Positions 8,135-15,809 of a stretch of 37,217 nucleotides of DNA are shown piece after piece (the first letter of the stretch is position 1; each line of letters starts with the position of its first letter). This stretch comes from Verrucomicrobiota bacterium (GTDB lineage: Bacteria; Verrucomicrobiota; Verrucomicrobiia; JABWAM01), in the NCBI GenBank assembly GCA_016198745.1, contig JACQHZ010000174.1:1-37217 (forward strand), in the 5' to 3' direction. The notes below the pieces were generated by a model. It was not told the origin of the DNA. It did not search any database and saw nothing but the letters and a program-made list of their open reading frames with translations. The translations under genes were made by a program, and so were the position numbers.

Positions 8135-10657
8135 ATGACGACCGCTTTGCTGCAGCTCGACACTGATCATCAACTGATCCGGTTGTGCGCGCCGGATCGA
8201 GACCGGCCGCTCGCGCTCAGTTCAGTCCGTTTCGTCCTGGAGTTTGAGCGGCGGCGTTTCGCCGACCAAAGAATCGCCAGGGTCAAGCCTTCGCTCAACG
8301 GTGTCCGCTTGCACGGAACAATCACCGGCACGGCTTTGACTTTCGAGGTGTGCTGGCGCGCGTTGCCTCACGGCTGGTTCCGGAAGAGCATCATCGTTCA
8401 TGGCCGACCGGACCCCGTCTGGGGCCGGTTCTTGCGGTTCCACGTAGTGAGCGACCGGGCGCCGTGGGGCCGTTACGATGACCGGATGGGTTGGCGCGAG
8501 TGGCAAGCGCAGGCCGCCGGCCTGCAGGCACGCGGTATCGAGGAGGGCGTGGGCCGCCTGCCACCGTTTGGCTATCCCGTCTTCGGCGCCCGGTTCTTTG
8601 CCGGTCTCGAACATCCCATGGGAATCAACCGGGTGCGCGCGGGACGACTGGAACTCCTGCACCACCCGCACTGGCGCGGCGACCGGTTGGAATCGTTCCC
8701 GGCCGTGATCGGGTTCGCCCGCAAGGGCGAGGACGCGCCGTCGGCGTTCCAGCGGTATCTCGCCGGCATCCGCCTCCCGCCGCCAACCCGGGCCCTGGTG
8801 GAGATCAACACGTTCTGGACCGATTTTGTGACGGAGTCGCCGGGCGCGACGCCCACGGATATTTACCGTACCGACCTGGCGAGCTACCGCCGGTTCATCA
8901 CGGAATGGTCGGACCGCGTGTTGGCAGGCGAACGCGGGCTGGTTTCCACGGTGCTCCTCGACGCCGGCTGGCAGAACGTGCGCAGCCTTTTCGAACCCAA
9001 GCGTTCGGCGGGCGGGCCGGGCGACCAAGGCCTCGCCCAACTGAGCCGACTGCTCGTGCGCCGGGGCATGCGCCTCGGGTTGTGGTGGTCGCTGCACGGC
9101 CCGGTGGGCGTGGACAATCGCTGGGCCGAGCAGCAGGGGTACCGGATTTCCAAAGGGGGCGACGGCGCCGCCTACAGCAGCTGCAAAGGCCGGTTGCGCT
9201 ACGCCTGCCTGACCGATCCCCGCTGGGAGGAAGCGATGGGCCGGCGCATGACGGAACTGCTGGATGGGATACCGGTCCGGTTTTTCAAGATTGACTGGGA
9301 CAACGAAGGAGCGATTGACCCGGCGCTTACCCCGCACCGGTTGCCGTTGCGGGAACAGATGCAGGAGGCCAACGTCAACGCGATGATCCGCCTCTTCCGC
9401 CGGTTCACCGCGCATCGCCGCCGGCCCGGCGTGCGGGGCGGCTGGTGGCTGAGCCCTTGGTGGCTGCCGCACGTGCACAACATGCATCTGCCCAATTCGG
9501 GCGACAGCGAAGCCGCAGATGTGCCGGGCCTGACGCAGTGCGACGCGCTGATCACTTCGCGCGACACCGTGCTGCATCACAATATGGTGACCTGCCGTTC
9601 GCCGGTGCCGTGGGACATGATCAGCCACCACGAGTTTGCCAATGCGCCGCGAAATGCAGTGCAAATCACCGATGAAGCCTGGCTGCATAACCTGATCGTC
9701 TGGATTTCGCGTGGCTCGCACTATCTGCAAATCTACATGCCGCCCTACGCGCTTCATGGTTGGCAGGCGTGGACTCTGAGGGAGGTCCTGCGCTGGTTCC
9801 GCCGGCACGAGGACCTGCTTTGGAGAGGGAACATGCGCATGGTGGGCGGCGCTCCGGGCAAAGGTGAAGTGTACGGCTTTTTCCACGCGCAGGGAGCGCG
9901 GCAAATTCTGATTTTGCGCAATCCCGTGGCGTTTCCACAGCAAAGCCCTGCGCCGCGGCAACTGGGTTTGGAGGCCGGAGACTGGACGCGAGTTTTCCCC
10001 TGCTGGGAATCCTGGTCCTGGAAAGAAGCCTGGATGCCATCCCAGGCGGTGTGGGTTCTGGTCCGCGGCGTGGACGACTGGAAGACCCGCGATGCGCGTT
10101 TGCGAGGCGAGAACGGCTGGTTGGTTCCCTTCGGATCGGCGTCTCTTCAGATGCGGCATGGCGTCCCACAGGACATACCTCAGATCCAGCGTTTTCCCGC
10201 TCCGCAGGTGACGGTCGAACGGCCGTATGTTCATTCGTGGATTCTTCACACGGGAATCCCTCAGGGCATGGTTCGGGCCGAATGGGTGTTGCGTTTCCGA
10301 ATCCGCAAAGGGTTCCTGCCCCGTATGCGCGCGGCGGTGGGGCGCTATTCCGACGGCCTTTCCAGTGCGCCCGTGCCGATCATGTGGTTCCAGTCCCATT
10401 GGCGGGTGGGGTACGGACAGGGCCGGATGGGAATGAAACCGTATGATCCGCAGCTCGTGATCGCTCGCATCGCCGCACCGGTGGGCGGCGAAGCGCACCT
10501 TTCCCTGCAAAGCGATCCGCCCTCGCCCGCGCTGGTCCAAGGGTGGCTGGAGGCTGAGGAAATCTCCCTGCCCCGGTCGTCCCGACCGAGTCCACGGCTG
10601 CACCTGATCCCGCCGTCGCAACCGCACCGCAAACGGGTGTTGGTTGCTTTCCAATGA
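8135..10657 (+). CDS. Putative alpha-galactosidase-like glycoside hydrolase (clan GH-D)
   Basis: An 840-residue protein starting 7 bp after the dehydratase stop; the frame is open further upstream but that part overlaps the previous gene. The N-terminal 230 residues are a beta-rich domain. The barrel shows clan GH-D features: LLDAGWQ with D276, the candidate nucleophile segment FFKIDWD (K385, D387), and NSGDSEA with D457 as candidate acid/base. The barrel ends with GSHYLQIYMPPYALHGWQ, and a beta-sandwich follows. GH-D covers GH27, GH31 and GH36 (alpha-galactosidases, alpha-glucosidases, alpha-xylosidases). The exact family and substrate are not clear from sequence alone. No signal peptide is visible. 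It is the last gene of the cluster. Confidence 0.7.
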   Translation: MTTALLQLDTDHQLIRLCAPDRDRPLALSSVRFVLEFERRRFADQRIARVKPSLNGVRLHGTITGTALTFEVCWRALPHGWFRKSIIVHGRPDPVWGRFLRFHVVSDRAPWGRYDDRMGWREWQAQAAGLQARGIEEGVGRLPPFGYPVFGARFFAGLEHPMGINRVRAGRLELLHHPHWRGDRLESFPAVIGFARKGEDAPSAFQRYLAGIRLPPPTRALVEINTFWTDFVTESPGATPTDIYRTDLASYRRFITEWSDRVLAGERGLVSTVLLDAGWQNVRSLFEPKRSAGGPGDQGLAQLSRLLVRRGMRLGLWWSLHGPVGVDNRWAEQQGYRISKGGDGAAYSSCKGRLRYACLTDPRWEEAMGRRMTELLDGIPVRFFKIDWDNEGAIDPALTPHRLPLREQMQEANVNAMIRLFRRFTAHRRRPGVRGGWWLSPWWLPHVHNMHLPNSGDSEAADVPGLTQCDALITSRDTVLHHNMVTCRSPVPWDMISHHEFANAPRNAVQITDEAWLHNLIVWISRGSHYLQIYMPPYALHGWQAWTLREVLRWFRRHEDLLWRGNMRMVGGAPGKGEVYGFFHAQGARQILILRNPVAFPQQSPAPRQLGLEAGDWTRVFPCWESWSWKEAWMPSQAVWVLVRGVDDWKTRDARLRGENGWLVPFGSASLQMRHGVPQDIPQIQRFPAPQVTVERPYVHSWILHTGIPQGMVRAEWVLRFRIRKGFLPRMRAAVGRYSDGLSSAPVPIMWFQSHWRVGYGQGRMGMKPYDPQLVIARIAAPVGGEAHLSLQSDPPSPALVQGWLEAEEISLPRSSRPSPRLHLIPPSQPHRKRVLVAFQ

Positions 10658-10984
10658 CACGGGTGAGGCGACGACAAGCCGGAGATGTCGCCATGATTCA
10701 GTGGGCGCAAGGCCTCCGACCTGGCGGCTTGATCGCAGCGGAGGTTCGTGCGACTTTTCCGTGGTTAATAACGTTCGCTCCTCCCCGTACCCCCAGCAAT
10801 TCTAATTATGACCTGCAAATTGTGTGCGCCATGTTGCTTGAGGTAGGGCGCGACCGCCGGGCGCGCCGTCTTCGGTTCATATCGCGGCGCGCCCAGCGGT
10901 CGCGCCCTACCATCGAGACCCATAATGAGAATCGCTGCCGCACCCCGGACATCGTGTTTCACGCTTCAAAATCAATAACCTATC
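10658..10984. other. Intergenic region (327 bp), no gene recognised
   Basis: This gap holds the long inverted repeat at 10842-10911 and little else. An open frame starting at 10654 crosses the repeat and runs into the next gene, has no recognisable protein features, and was not called. The NagB-like gene probably has its promoter in the last 70 bp, but no clear -35/-10 pair stands out. Confidence 0.5.
10842..10911. repeat. Near-perfect 27-bp inverted repeat (palindromic intergenic element)
   Basis: The left arm 10842-10868 (GGTAGGGCGCGACCGCCGGG...) and right arm 10885-10911 are reverse complements at 26 of 27 positions, separated by 16 bp. This is much longer and more GC-rich than an ordinary terminator and has no T-run after it. 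The sharp ends (GGTAGGGCGCG / CGCGCCCTACC) suggest a dispersed palindromic repeat of the REP or MITE type. It may also end transcription of the upstream cluster. Confidence 0.75.
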
Positions 10985-11920
10985 ATGAAAACATTCCAAT
11001 TCACCCCAGCCGATTACGTCCCGTTTCGCGATCTGAAAGCCATTGAAAAAGTCCTTCGGATCAAACGGAAAGATATCGCCATGCACCCCAACAAGAACTT
11101 CAAAATTACGGTGATGCCGGACGCGGAGGTTGGTTTCCGGTGGGCGTGCGACATGTTCTGGCGGATCAAGACGGCGGCAGACGCCGGGCAAGAAATCGTC
11201 GTCATCACGCCTAATCCGGTTCGTGGATACGCCCGAGTCGCCTATTTGATCAACAAGTTCAAGGTGCCCTGCCGTCACCTTTACACGTTCAATATGGACG
11301 AATATGCGAACGAACACGGAGAGACGGCGCCGGAAAGCTGGCCGTTCGGGTTCATGCATGCCTTCAAGAAATATTTTTATCATACGATCGATCCGAAATT
11401 GCGGCCGCCAGAAAGTCAGATCAAGGGACCCACAACCAAGAACATCCATGACTACGGCAAGATGATCGCGGACCAGGGGGGCGCCGATATTTGCTACAGC
11501 GGTCCCGGATGGACGGGGCACCTCGCTTTCATCGAACCGGATGCTCCGGAGTTCCAGGCGGCCAGCCTCGATGAATGGATGAAAATGGGACCCCGCGTTT
11601 GCCGGCTGAGCCCGTTTACCATCGCCCAGAATTCGCTGCACGGCAGTTTTGGGATGAGCGGGAATCTCTGCGCTTTGCCGCCCCTGGCCGCAACGGTCGG
11701 CCCCGCGGAGGTGATTGCGTCCAAGAACCGCATCGACGTGCATTCCCTGACGATTGACGGCTCGTTTGCCTCGTGGCAACGCCTGATAACGCGACTCTGT
11801 CTGCACGGTCCGGTTACGCCGCGGGTGCCCACATCGATCCACCAGCGCTTGCGAACCGACTGCTGGGTTTCGGAAACTGCCGCCGCAGATATCAAGCCCT
11901 ACTGGGAGAAAGAATATTGA
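10985..11920 (+). CDS. Glucosamine-6-phosphate deaminase-like (NagB/6-phosphogluconolactonase fold) protein
   Basis: A 311-residue protein with the NagB sugar-phosphate isomerase fold. FNMDEYA matches the catalytic region (Asp72 area of NagB), and GPGWTGHLAFIEP at 173-185 matches NagB GxGxDGHIAFNEP. The NagB triad Asp-x-His-x-x-x-x-Glu is altered: T177 replaces Asp, while H179 and E184 are kept. It may therefore act on another amino sugar or sugar phosphate, or be a divergent isomerase. It stands alone between the first cluster and the GH123 cluster. NagB-type chemistry would fit hexosamine released by GH123 enzymes downstream, which is inference. There is no strong ribosome binding site. Confidence 0.75.
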   Translation: MKTFQFTPADYVPFRDLKAIEKVLRIKRKDIAMHPNKNFKITVMPDAEVGFRWACDMFWRIKTAADAGQEIVVITPNPVRGYARVAYLINKFKVPCRHLYTFNMDEYANEHGETAPESWPFGFMHAFKKYFYHTIDPKLRPPESQIKGPTTKNIHDYGKMIADQGGADICYSGPGWTGHLAFIEPDAPEFQAASLDEWMKMGPRVCRLSPFTIAQNSLHGSFGMSGNLCALPPLAATVGPAEVIASKNRIDVHSLTIDGSFASWQRLITRLCLHGPVTPRVPTSIHQRLRTDCWVSETAAADIKPYWEKEY

Positions 11921-12233
11921 AAGCGCAATAAGATTTCGCCGCCCTTTCGATCATTTCTGACAGTTCACGTTTGAAAACCGGCCCCAGGTGGCCTGTTTAT
12001 GAACAACCGTTCGCGGAATTGTTGAAGCACAACGCGGTCCACATCCTGCCGCCGGAACCGTTGCATCTTGGCGAAAGAAATGTAAAATGGATTCCGAAAG
12101 GATGTGTAGCGTCCTGTCGCGTTACAAGCGTAGTGTCTCTTGTGTTTACCCATGATTGCCGTTGCGTGCCGGTCTCGAGTTTTAGCCTCTGTTCTCATGG
12201 AACATAGCCGACCCAAATCCAGGAAGGAACAAA
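11921..12233. other. Intergenic region (313 bp) with regulatory element
   Basis: It contains copy 2 of the 52-bp element (12072-12123) and a strong Shine-Dalgarno sequence (AGGAAGGA) before the GH123 gene. From about 11971 a plus-strand frame reads RWPVYEQPFAELLKHNAV then HILPPEPLHLGER with coding-like codons. This may be a short remnant of a lost gene, but I cannot name it and it runs out inside the regulatory element. Confidence 0.4.
12072..12123 (+). promoter_or_regulatory. Candidate AraC operator/promoter element, copy 2
   Basis: Forty-four of 52 positions match 1994-2045. The half-sites CGAAAGAAATG at 12072 and CGAAAGGATG at 12095 are direct repeats 23 bp apart, and in this copy both start with the same six bases. 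It ends 111 bp upstream of the GH123 start. The regulator gene at 1014-1973 is the obvious candidate binder (inferred). Confidence 0.6.
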
Positions 12234-14771
12234 ATGCGGATTAACCGACTTGTTCTCAGGGTTTTGGCGCTTTGCCTTGCTCCCTTTGCGCTTGCACAGG
12301 GATCGGCGGCGAAGCGCGAAGCCGAAAACAGAAATGACCGCCTCGCGCCCGGCAAGTTCTACACCATGAATCCGCATCCCAATTATGATCTCTGTACGGA
12401 TGAAGCTGATCGCATTCAACTCACGGATGGCAAAACGTTTGGTTCCAGTTGGGGACTGAAGACCACGGTCGGATGGATGAACCCGCCTAATGGACAAGTG
12501 CAGATCAACCTGGATCTCGGCATGATCGCGCCCATTCGGGGCGTTTCGGTAAGCTCGGCTGGCGGCGATTGTGGTGTGTCATGGCCTTCCGCCATCTTTG
12601 TTCTGGTGAGTGACGACAACAGGCATTGGCATTCCTTGGGCGACCTTACGGCTTTAAGCGCAGTCTACGGGGTGCCGCCGGAAACCGGCCAAGCCAGCCA
12701 CCGTTACTGGACTGACCGGTTGAAGGCGCATGGCCGATACATCCAATTTTTAGTGAACGCCAATCCATTCTTTTTTACCGATGAGATTGACGTTTATCGC
12801 GGTGAGGACGCCTGGTTGAAGTCCATAAACCCCGGTCCGGCCATTGACAGCCCCGAGAAGTATTTTGCCGGCTCATCCGTCCGAACACAGAGCGGCATCC
12901 AACGCAGGTTGTTTATCGATCTGCGCCGCAGCCGGGACCAACTGGAGCAATCCGCAACCGCTGAGCCCCTGAAGTCCCAATGGCGGAAAGAACTTGATGA
13001 GGTCGAAAAGGAGATTAGCCGGATACCGCCGGTTGATGATCCGGGGAAGTTCCGGGCGATCTTTCCGCTCAACGGACTGCACGCCCGTATCTTTGCCGTC
13101 CATGGCGCGCTGGCGAAAGCCGCCGGTGCTGCTCCGCTGACGGTCTGGACCACCCATCGCTACGATTTTCTAACTCCAACCCAGCCGCCGCCGGCAAGAA
13201 TGCAGGCTTCGATTTCAATTTCAGCGATGAAAGCGGAGACCCGCTCGGCCACGTTCAACCTGACCAATGCCACTGAAAAGCCGATGACGGTGACAGTGCG
13301 CCTTGAAGGGTTGCCTGGCGGTCCCAATCCAGACTATATCACGATCCACCAGGTGGAGTGGACCGACACCCAGTCGTCGGTGCCGGTTGCAGCCGCCCTG
13401 CTTCCCATAACCCGTAAGGACAAGGGGTATCCCATTACTGTTCCGGCCGGAATGACCAGGCAGGTGTGGGTGAACTGCACCCCGCGCGAGGTAACTGCCG
13501 GAAAGCACCGGGGCCAGCTGGTGATTGAGCGCCCCAAGGCGCCGGCGCTGGAGGTCCCGCTGACGCTTCGCGTCTTCAACGAAACCTTCCCGGAAGCGCC
13601 CTTGCTGCATGTTGGCGGTTTTGACTACACGAACACGGACTGGTTATACGGGCTTACCCCAAAGAACATCGAACCGCTCATTGCGCATTTGCGGACGCGG
13701 TATGTGGATACGACCTGGGCCACCAGTGACGTCTTTCTCCCGGCAGGCGTGGACAGTCCCGCCGTTCTCCACTCCTTCTTTGACGCAAACGGCAAGATGG
13801 TGAAAAAACCGGACACCGCCAATTTTGACCGCTGGGTCGGCCGCTGGCCGGGGGCGCGTCGTTATGCCGTGTTTTTCAATGTCCTGGATTGCGATAACCT
13901 CGCCGGACTGAAGTGTGGGACACCCGCCTTCAATCGCGCGGCAGGGCAATGGGTTCGTTTCTGGGTGGAGCACGCCGGCAGCAAAGGCATCCAGCCGGAA
14001 CAGATTTTACTCCTTCTGGTGGACGAACCCGGCAATCACGACATGGACCAGCGGACCATCGACTGGGCAAAGCCCATCCGTGCGGCGCAAACCGGGGTTT
14101 TAATCTGGACAGATCCGACCTGGGGTCCGGATGATTGGAATCCGCAGCGCAAACCTCAGGATGCGCTGCTCGAACTGTGGCCGGTGGTTGATGTCATCTG
14201 CCCGTTGCGTGCGCATCTGTTGCGGGGCGGAGAGGGATTTGCTGATTTTTACCGCGAACAACTCATGACCGGCCACCCGCTTGAATTCTACTCGTGCAAT
14301 GGACCGGCCTCTGCCCTGGACCCCTACAGTTATTACCGCTTACAGGCCTGGACCTGTTTTGATATGGGCGCCACCGGCGTCAGCTTCTGGTCATTCGGTT
14401 GTTCCGGGAAAAAATGGGAGGAAGAAGGAAGTTCTTGGAATCAATATATCACGACGGGCAATTCGGATTCGCCCTTGTATCTGGGACCCGACTCGGCGAC
14501 CGCCGCCAAACAGATGGAGGGCATCCGGGAAGGCGTCCAAGACTACCAGTATCTGGTGATGTTGCGGGACCGCATCCGCCAGACAGAAAAGGCCAATGCT
14601 CGAAATCCGATGCTGGCAGAAGCCAGGAGTCTTTTGAGTAACGCCTGCAGTCGTGTGCTCCATGATCAAGAGGCGCAGGATGGGAAGTGGATCAGTAATA
14701 AGGATAGGTCCATTGCAGACCAGGTGTGTGTTGAGATTGGGGTGATGTTGGAGAAAATGGGTAAACCATAG
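12234..14771 (+). CDS. Secreted GH123-type glycoside hydrolase (DUF4091) with N-terminal discoidin-like domain
   Basis: An 845-residue protein with a signal peptide (RLVLRVLALCLAPFALAQG), so it is periplasmic or secreted. Residues about 45-190 look like an F5/8 type C (discoidin) carbohydrate-binding domain: QLTDGKTFGSSW, VQINLDLG, SDDNRHWHSLGDL. A beta-rich middle region follows to about 440, then a GH123/DUF4091-like catalytic barrel. The adjacent acidic pair D597-E598 in LLLLVDEPG fits the Asp-Glu pair of GH123 N-acetyl-beta-galactosaminidases, and REGVQDYQYLVMLRDRI near 770 is the usual DUF4091 ending. The Shine-Dalgarno sequence is strong. A shortened paralogue is at 15810-17168. The family assignment is fairly firm; the substrate is inferred. 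Confidence 0.8.
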   Translation: MRINRLVLRVLALCLAPFALAQGSAAKREAENRNDRLAPGKFYTMNPHPNYDLCTDEADRIQLTDGKTFGSSWGLKTTVGWMNPPNGQVQINLDLGMIAPIRGVSVSSAGGDCGVSWPSAIFVLVSDDNRHWHSLGDLTALSAVYGVPPETGQASHRYWTDRLKAHGRYIQFLVNANPFFFTDEIDVYRGEDAWLKSINPGPAIDSPEKYFAGSSVRTQSGIQRRLFIDLRRSRDQLEQSATAEPLKSQWRKELDEVEKEISRIPPVDDPGKFRAIFPLNGLHARIFAVHGALAKAAGAAPLTVWTTHRYDFLTPTQPPPARMQASISISAMKAETRSATFNLTNATEKPMTVTVRLEGLPGGPNPDYITIHQVEWTDTQSSVPVAAALLPITRKDKGYPITVPAGMTRQVWVNCTPREVTAGKHRGQLVIERPKAPALEVPLTLRVFNETFPEAPLLHVGGFDYTNTDWLYGLTPKNIEPLIAHLRTRYVDTTWATSDVFLPAGVDSPAVLHSFFDANGKMVKKPDTANFDRWVGRWPGARRYAVFFNVLDCDNLAGLKCGTPAFNRAAGQWVRFWVEHAGSKGIQPEQILLLLVDEPGNHDMDQRTIDWAKPIRAAQTGVLIWTDPTWGPDDWNPQRKPQDALLELWPVVDVICPLRAHLLRGGEGFADFYREQLMTGHPLEFYSCNGPASALDPYSYYRLQAWTCFDMGATGVSFWSFGCSGKKWEEEGSSWNQYITTGNSDSPLYLGPDSATAAKQMEGIREGVQDYQYLVMLRDRIRQTEKANARNPMLAEARSLLSNACSRVLHDQEAQDGKWISNKDRSIADQVCVEIGVMLEKMGKP

Positions 14772-14799
14772 GACGCCTATCAATGTTGGAGAATACAAC

Positions 14800-14862
14800 A
14801 TGTCAAAGCAGATCAAACTGAAACCGGTGGTTGATCAGTTGCCGAATATCGAGGCGGTCCTA
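14800..14862 (+). pseudogene. 5' stump of a GH127-like gene
   Basis: Positions 14821-14861 match 17311-17351, inside the 5' end of the GH127-like gene, at 33 of 41 bases. The encoded KPVVDQLPNIEAVL aligns with KPVVDRLPAMEAVL. The stump follows the end of the first GH123 gene by 28 bp, as the intact GH127-like gene follows the second GH123 gene by 49 bp. It is thus the truncated second member of a duplicated gene pair. Confidence 0.65.
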
Positions 14863-15771
14863 GAGCGTGTTTCAAAAGTAGGTTCCCGAAGAAAATCGGA
14901 GGGCGCTGCTTCGTCAGCGCCATGGCTCCGTACGACGACGACGGAGCGTCGCCCTCCAGGAAACGGTCTTTCGAAGGAGTTTCAAAACAGGTTCTTATTC
15001 CTTCAAGCGATCAAACCGGCCGGGGTGAAGCCGAGACCGACGCTTCGCGGCGGGGGAGGCTTCACCTTAATAGAACTTTTATTAGTCGTCAGCATCATCA
15101 GCATTCTGGCGGCGTTATTGTTGCCTGCGTTAAGCCGTGTGAAAGAATCCGGCAAGACCTTGGTTTGCTTGAACAACCTCAAGCAGATTGGGATTATGCT
15201 GACGATCTATGCGAATGAGAACCAAGGGTTTTTTCCCGTCGGTTATGACGTCAGCCTGCCCCAAGCGGATCGCCCCTGGTACAGCAAGCTTGTGAATGGC
15301 AACTATATGCAGAAAACCGATGTTCTCTTTTGTCCCATCGCCAAGAGTGCAACCGGTGAGACGCAAGCCGATGCCCTGTATTGGGGGGCGATTAGCTACG
15401 GCAAGAACCGTGGGCTAGACATTGACTACATCCTGGGTTCCCCAACCTATGGCGTCGCCGTGCCCGCTACCCTGGCCACGATCCGTTCCCCAGCCCAAAC
15501 GATCCTGATGGTGGATTCGTGGGCGGGGAATGGACTGAACGCGGATGGGACGCCATTTTCTTGGTACGGTTTCTGTTGGGTTAACCCGTGGGCCTCCGGC
15601 AATGGAACGGGGGTCGCCTGGCCAAGACACCGCGGTATATGCAACGTGCTGTGGGTGGACGGGCATGTCACCGGCGTCAGGGCGCCCAATAACAATCCGG
15701 CTTCAATTTACAATGTGAATGCGTTGAGCGAAATAAACCCGTCCGTAGGACCAGATTATTGGAATCGATAG
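14800..15771 (+). CDS. Prepilin-type N-methylation domain protein with an aberrant N-terminal extension
   Basis: A 323-residue frame. From residue 87 it is a normal pseudopilin-like protein: G87-FTLIELLLVV with E92 at the +5 position, hydrophobic helix IISILAALLLPALSRVKESG, and a C-terminal His...DGH motif (RHRG.CNVLWVDGH) seen in PVC-group proteins. It would be processed by a prepilin peptidase. The first 86 residues are odd. Residues 1-21 (MSKQIKLKPVVDQLPNIEAV) match residues near the start of the GH127-like protein at 17218, and residues 33-52 are encoded by a palindromic repeat. The natural leader of this family is short. I read the frame as a fusion of a GH127-like 5' stump, a repeat and a prepilin gene. 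Whether the extended form is made is unknown. Confidence 0.75.
   Translation: MSKQIKLKPVVDQLPNIEAVLERVSKVGSRRKSEGAASSAPWLRTTTTERRPPGNGLSKEFQNRFLFLQAIKPAGVKPRPTLRGGGGFTLIELLLVVSIISILAALLLPALSRVKESGKTLVCLNNLKQIGIMLTIYANENQGFFPVGYDVSLPQADRPWYSKLVNGNYMQKTDVLFCPIAKSATGETQADALYWGAISYGKNRGLDIDYILGSPTYGVAVPATLATIRSPAQTILMVDSWAGNGLNADGTPFSWYGFCWVNPWASGNGTGVAWPRHRGICNVLWVDGHVTGVRAPNNNPASIYNVNALSEINPSVGPDYWNR
14898..14957. repeat. REP-like palindromic element inside the prepilin reading frame
   Basis: A 60-bp element begins GGAGGGCGCTGCTTCGT and ends with the imperfect reverse complement ACGGAGCGTCGCCCTCC; inner segments also pair (GCTGCTTCGTCAGC). It lies exactly where similarity to the GH127-like gene stops. 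Short near-direct repeats flank it: GTTTCAAAAGTAGGTTC near 14871 and GTTTCAAAACAGGTTC near 14979, which could be relics of insertion or recombination. Confidence 0.6.
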
Positions 15772-15809
15772 CGAAGCGTCTGGACTGTTGTTACGTTTAG
15801 GATATCCCC

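Noticed and set aside
8222-10660. An 812-residue open frame on the minus strand opposite the GH-D gene
   Set aside because: It lies wholly antisense to a gene with recognisable glycosidase motifs, and its own product is Arg/Pro/His-rich with no domain. It is a by-product of high GC content.
10654-11046. A 130-residue frame overlapping the GH-D stop codon in ATGA fashion
   Set aside because: It translates through the large palindrome and into the NagB-like gene, with no protein features.
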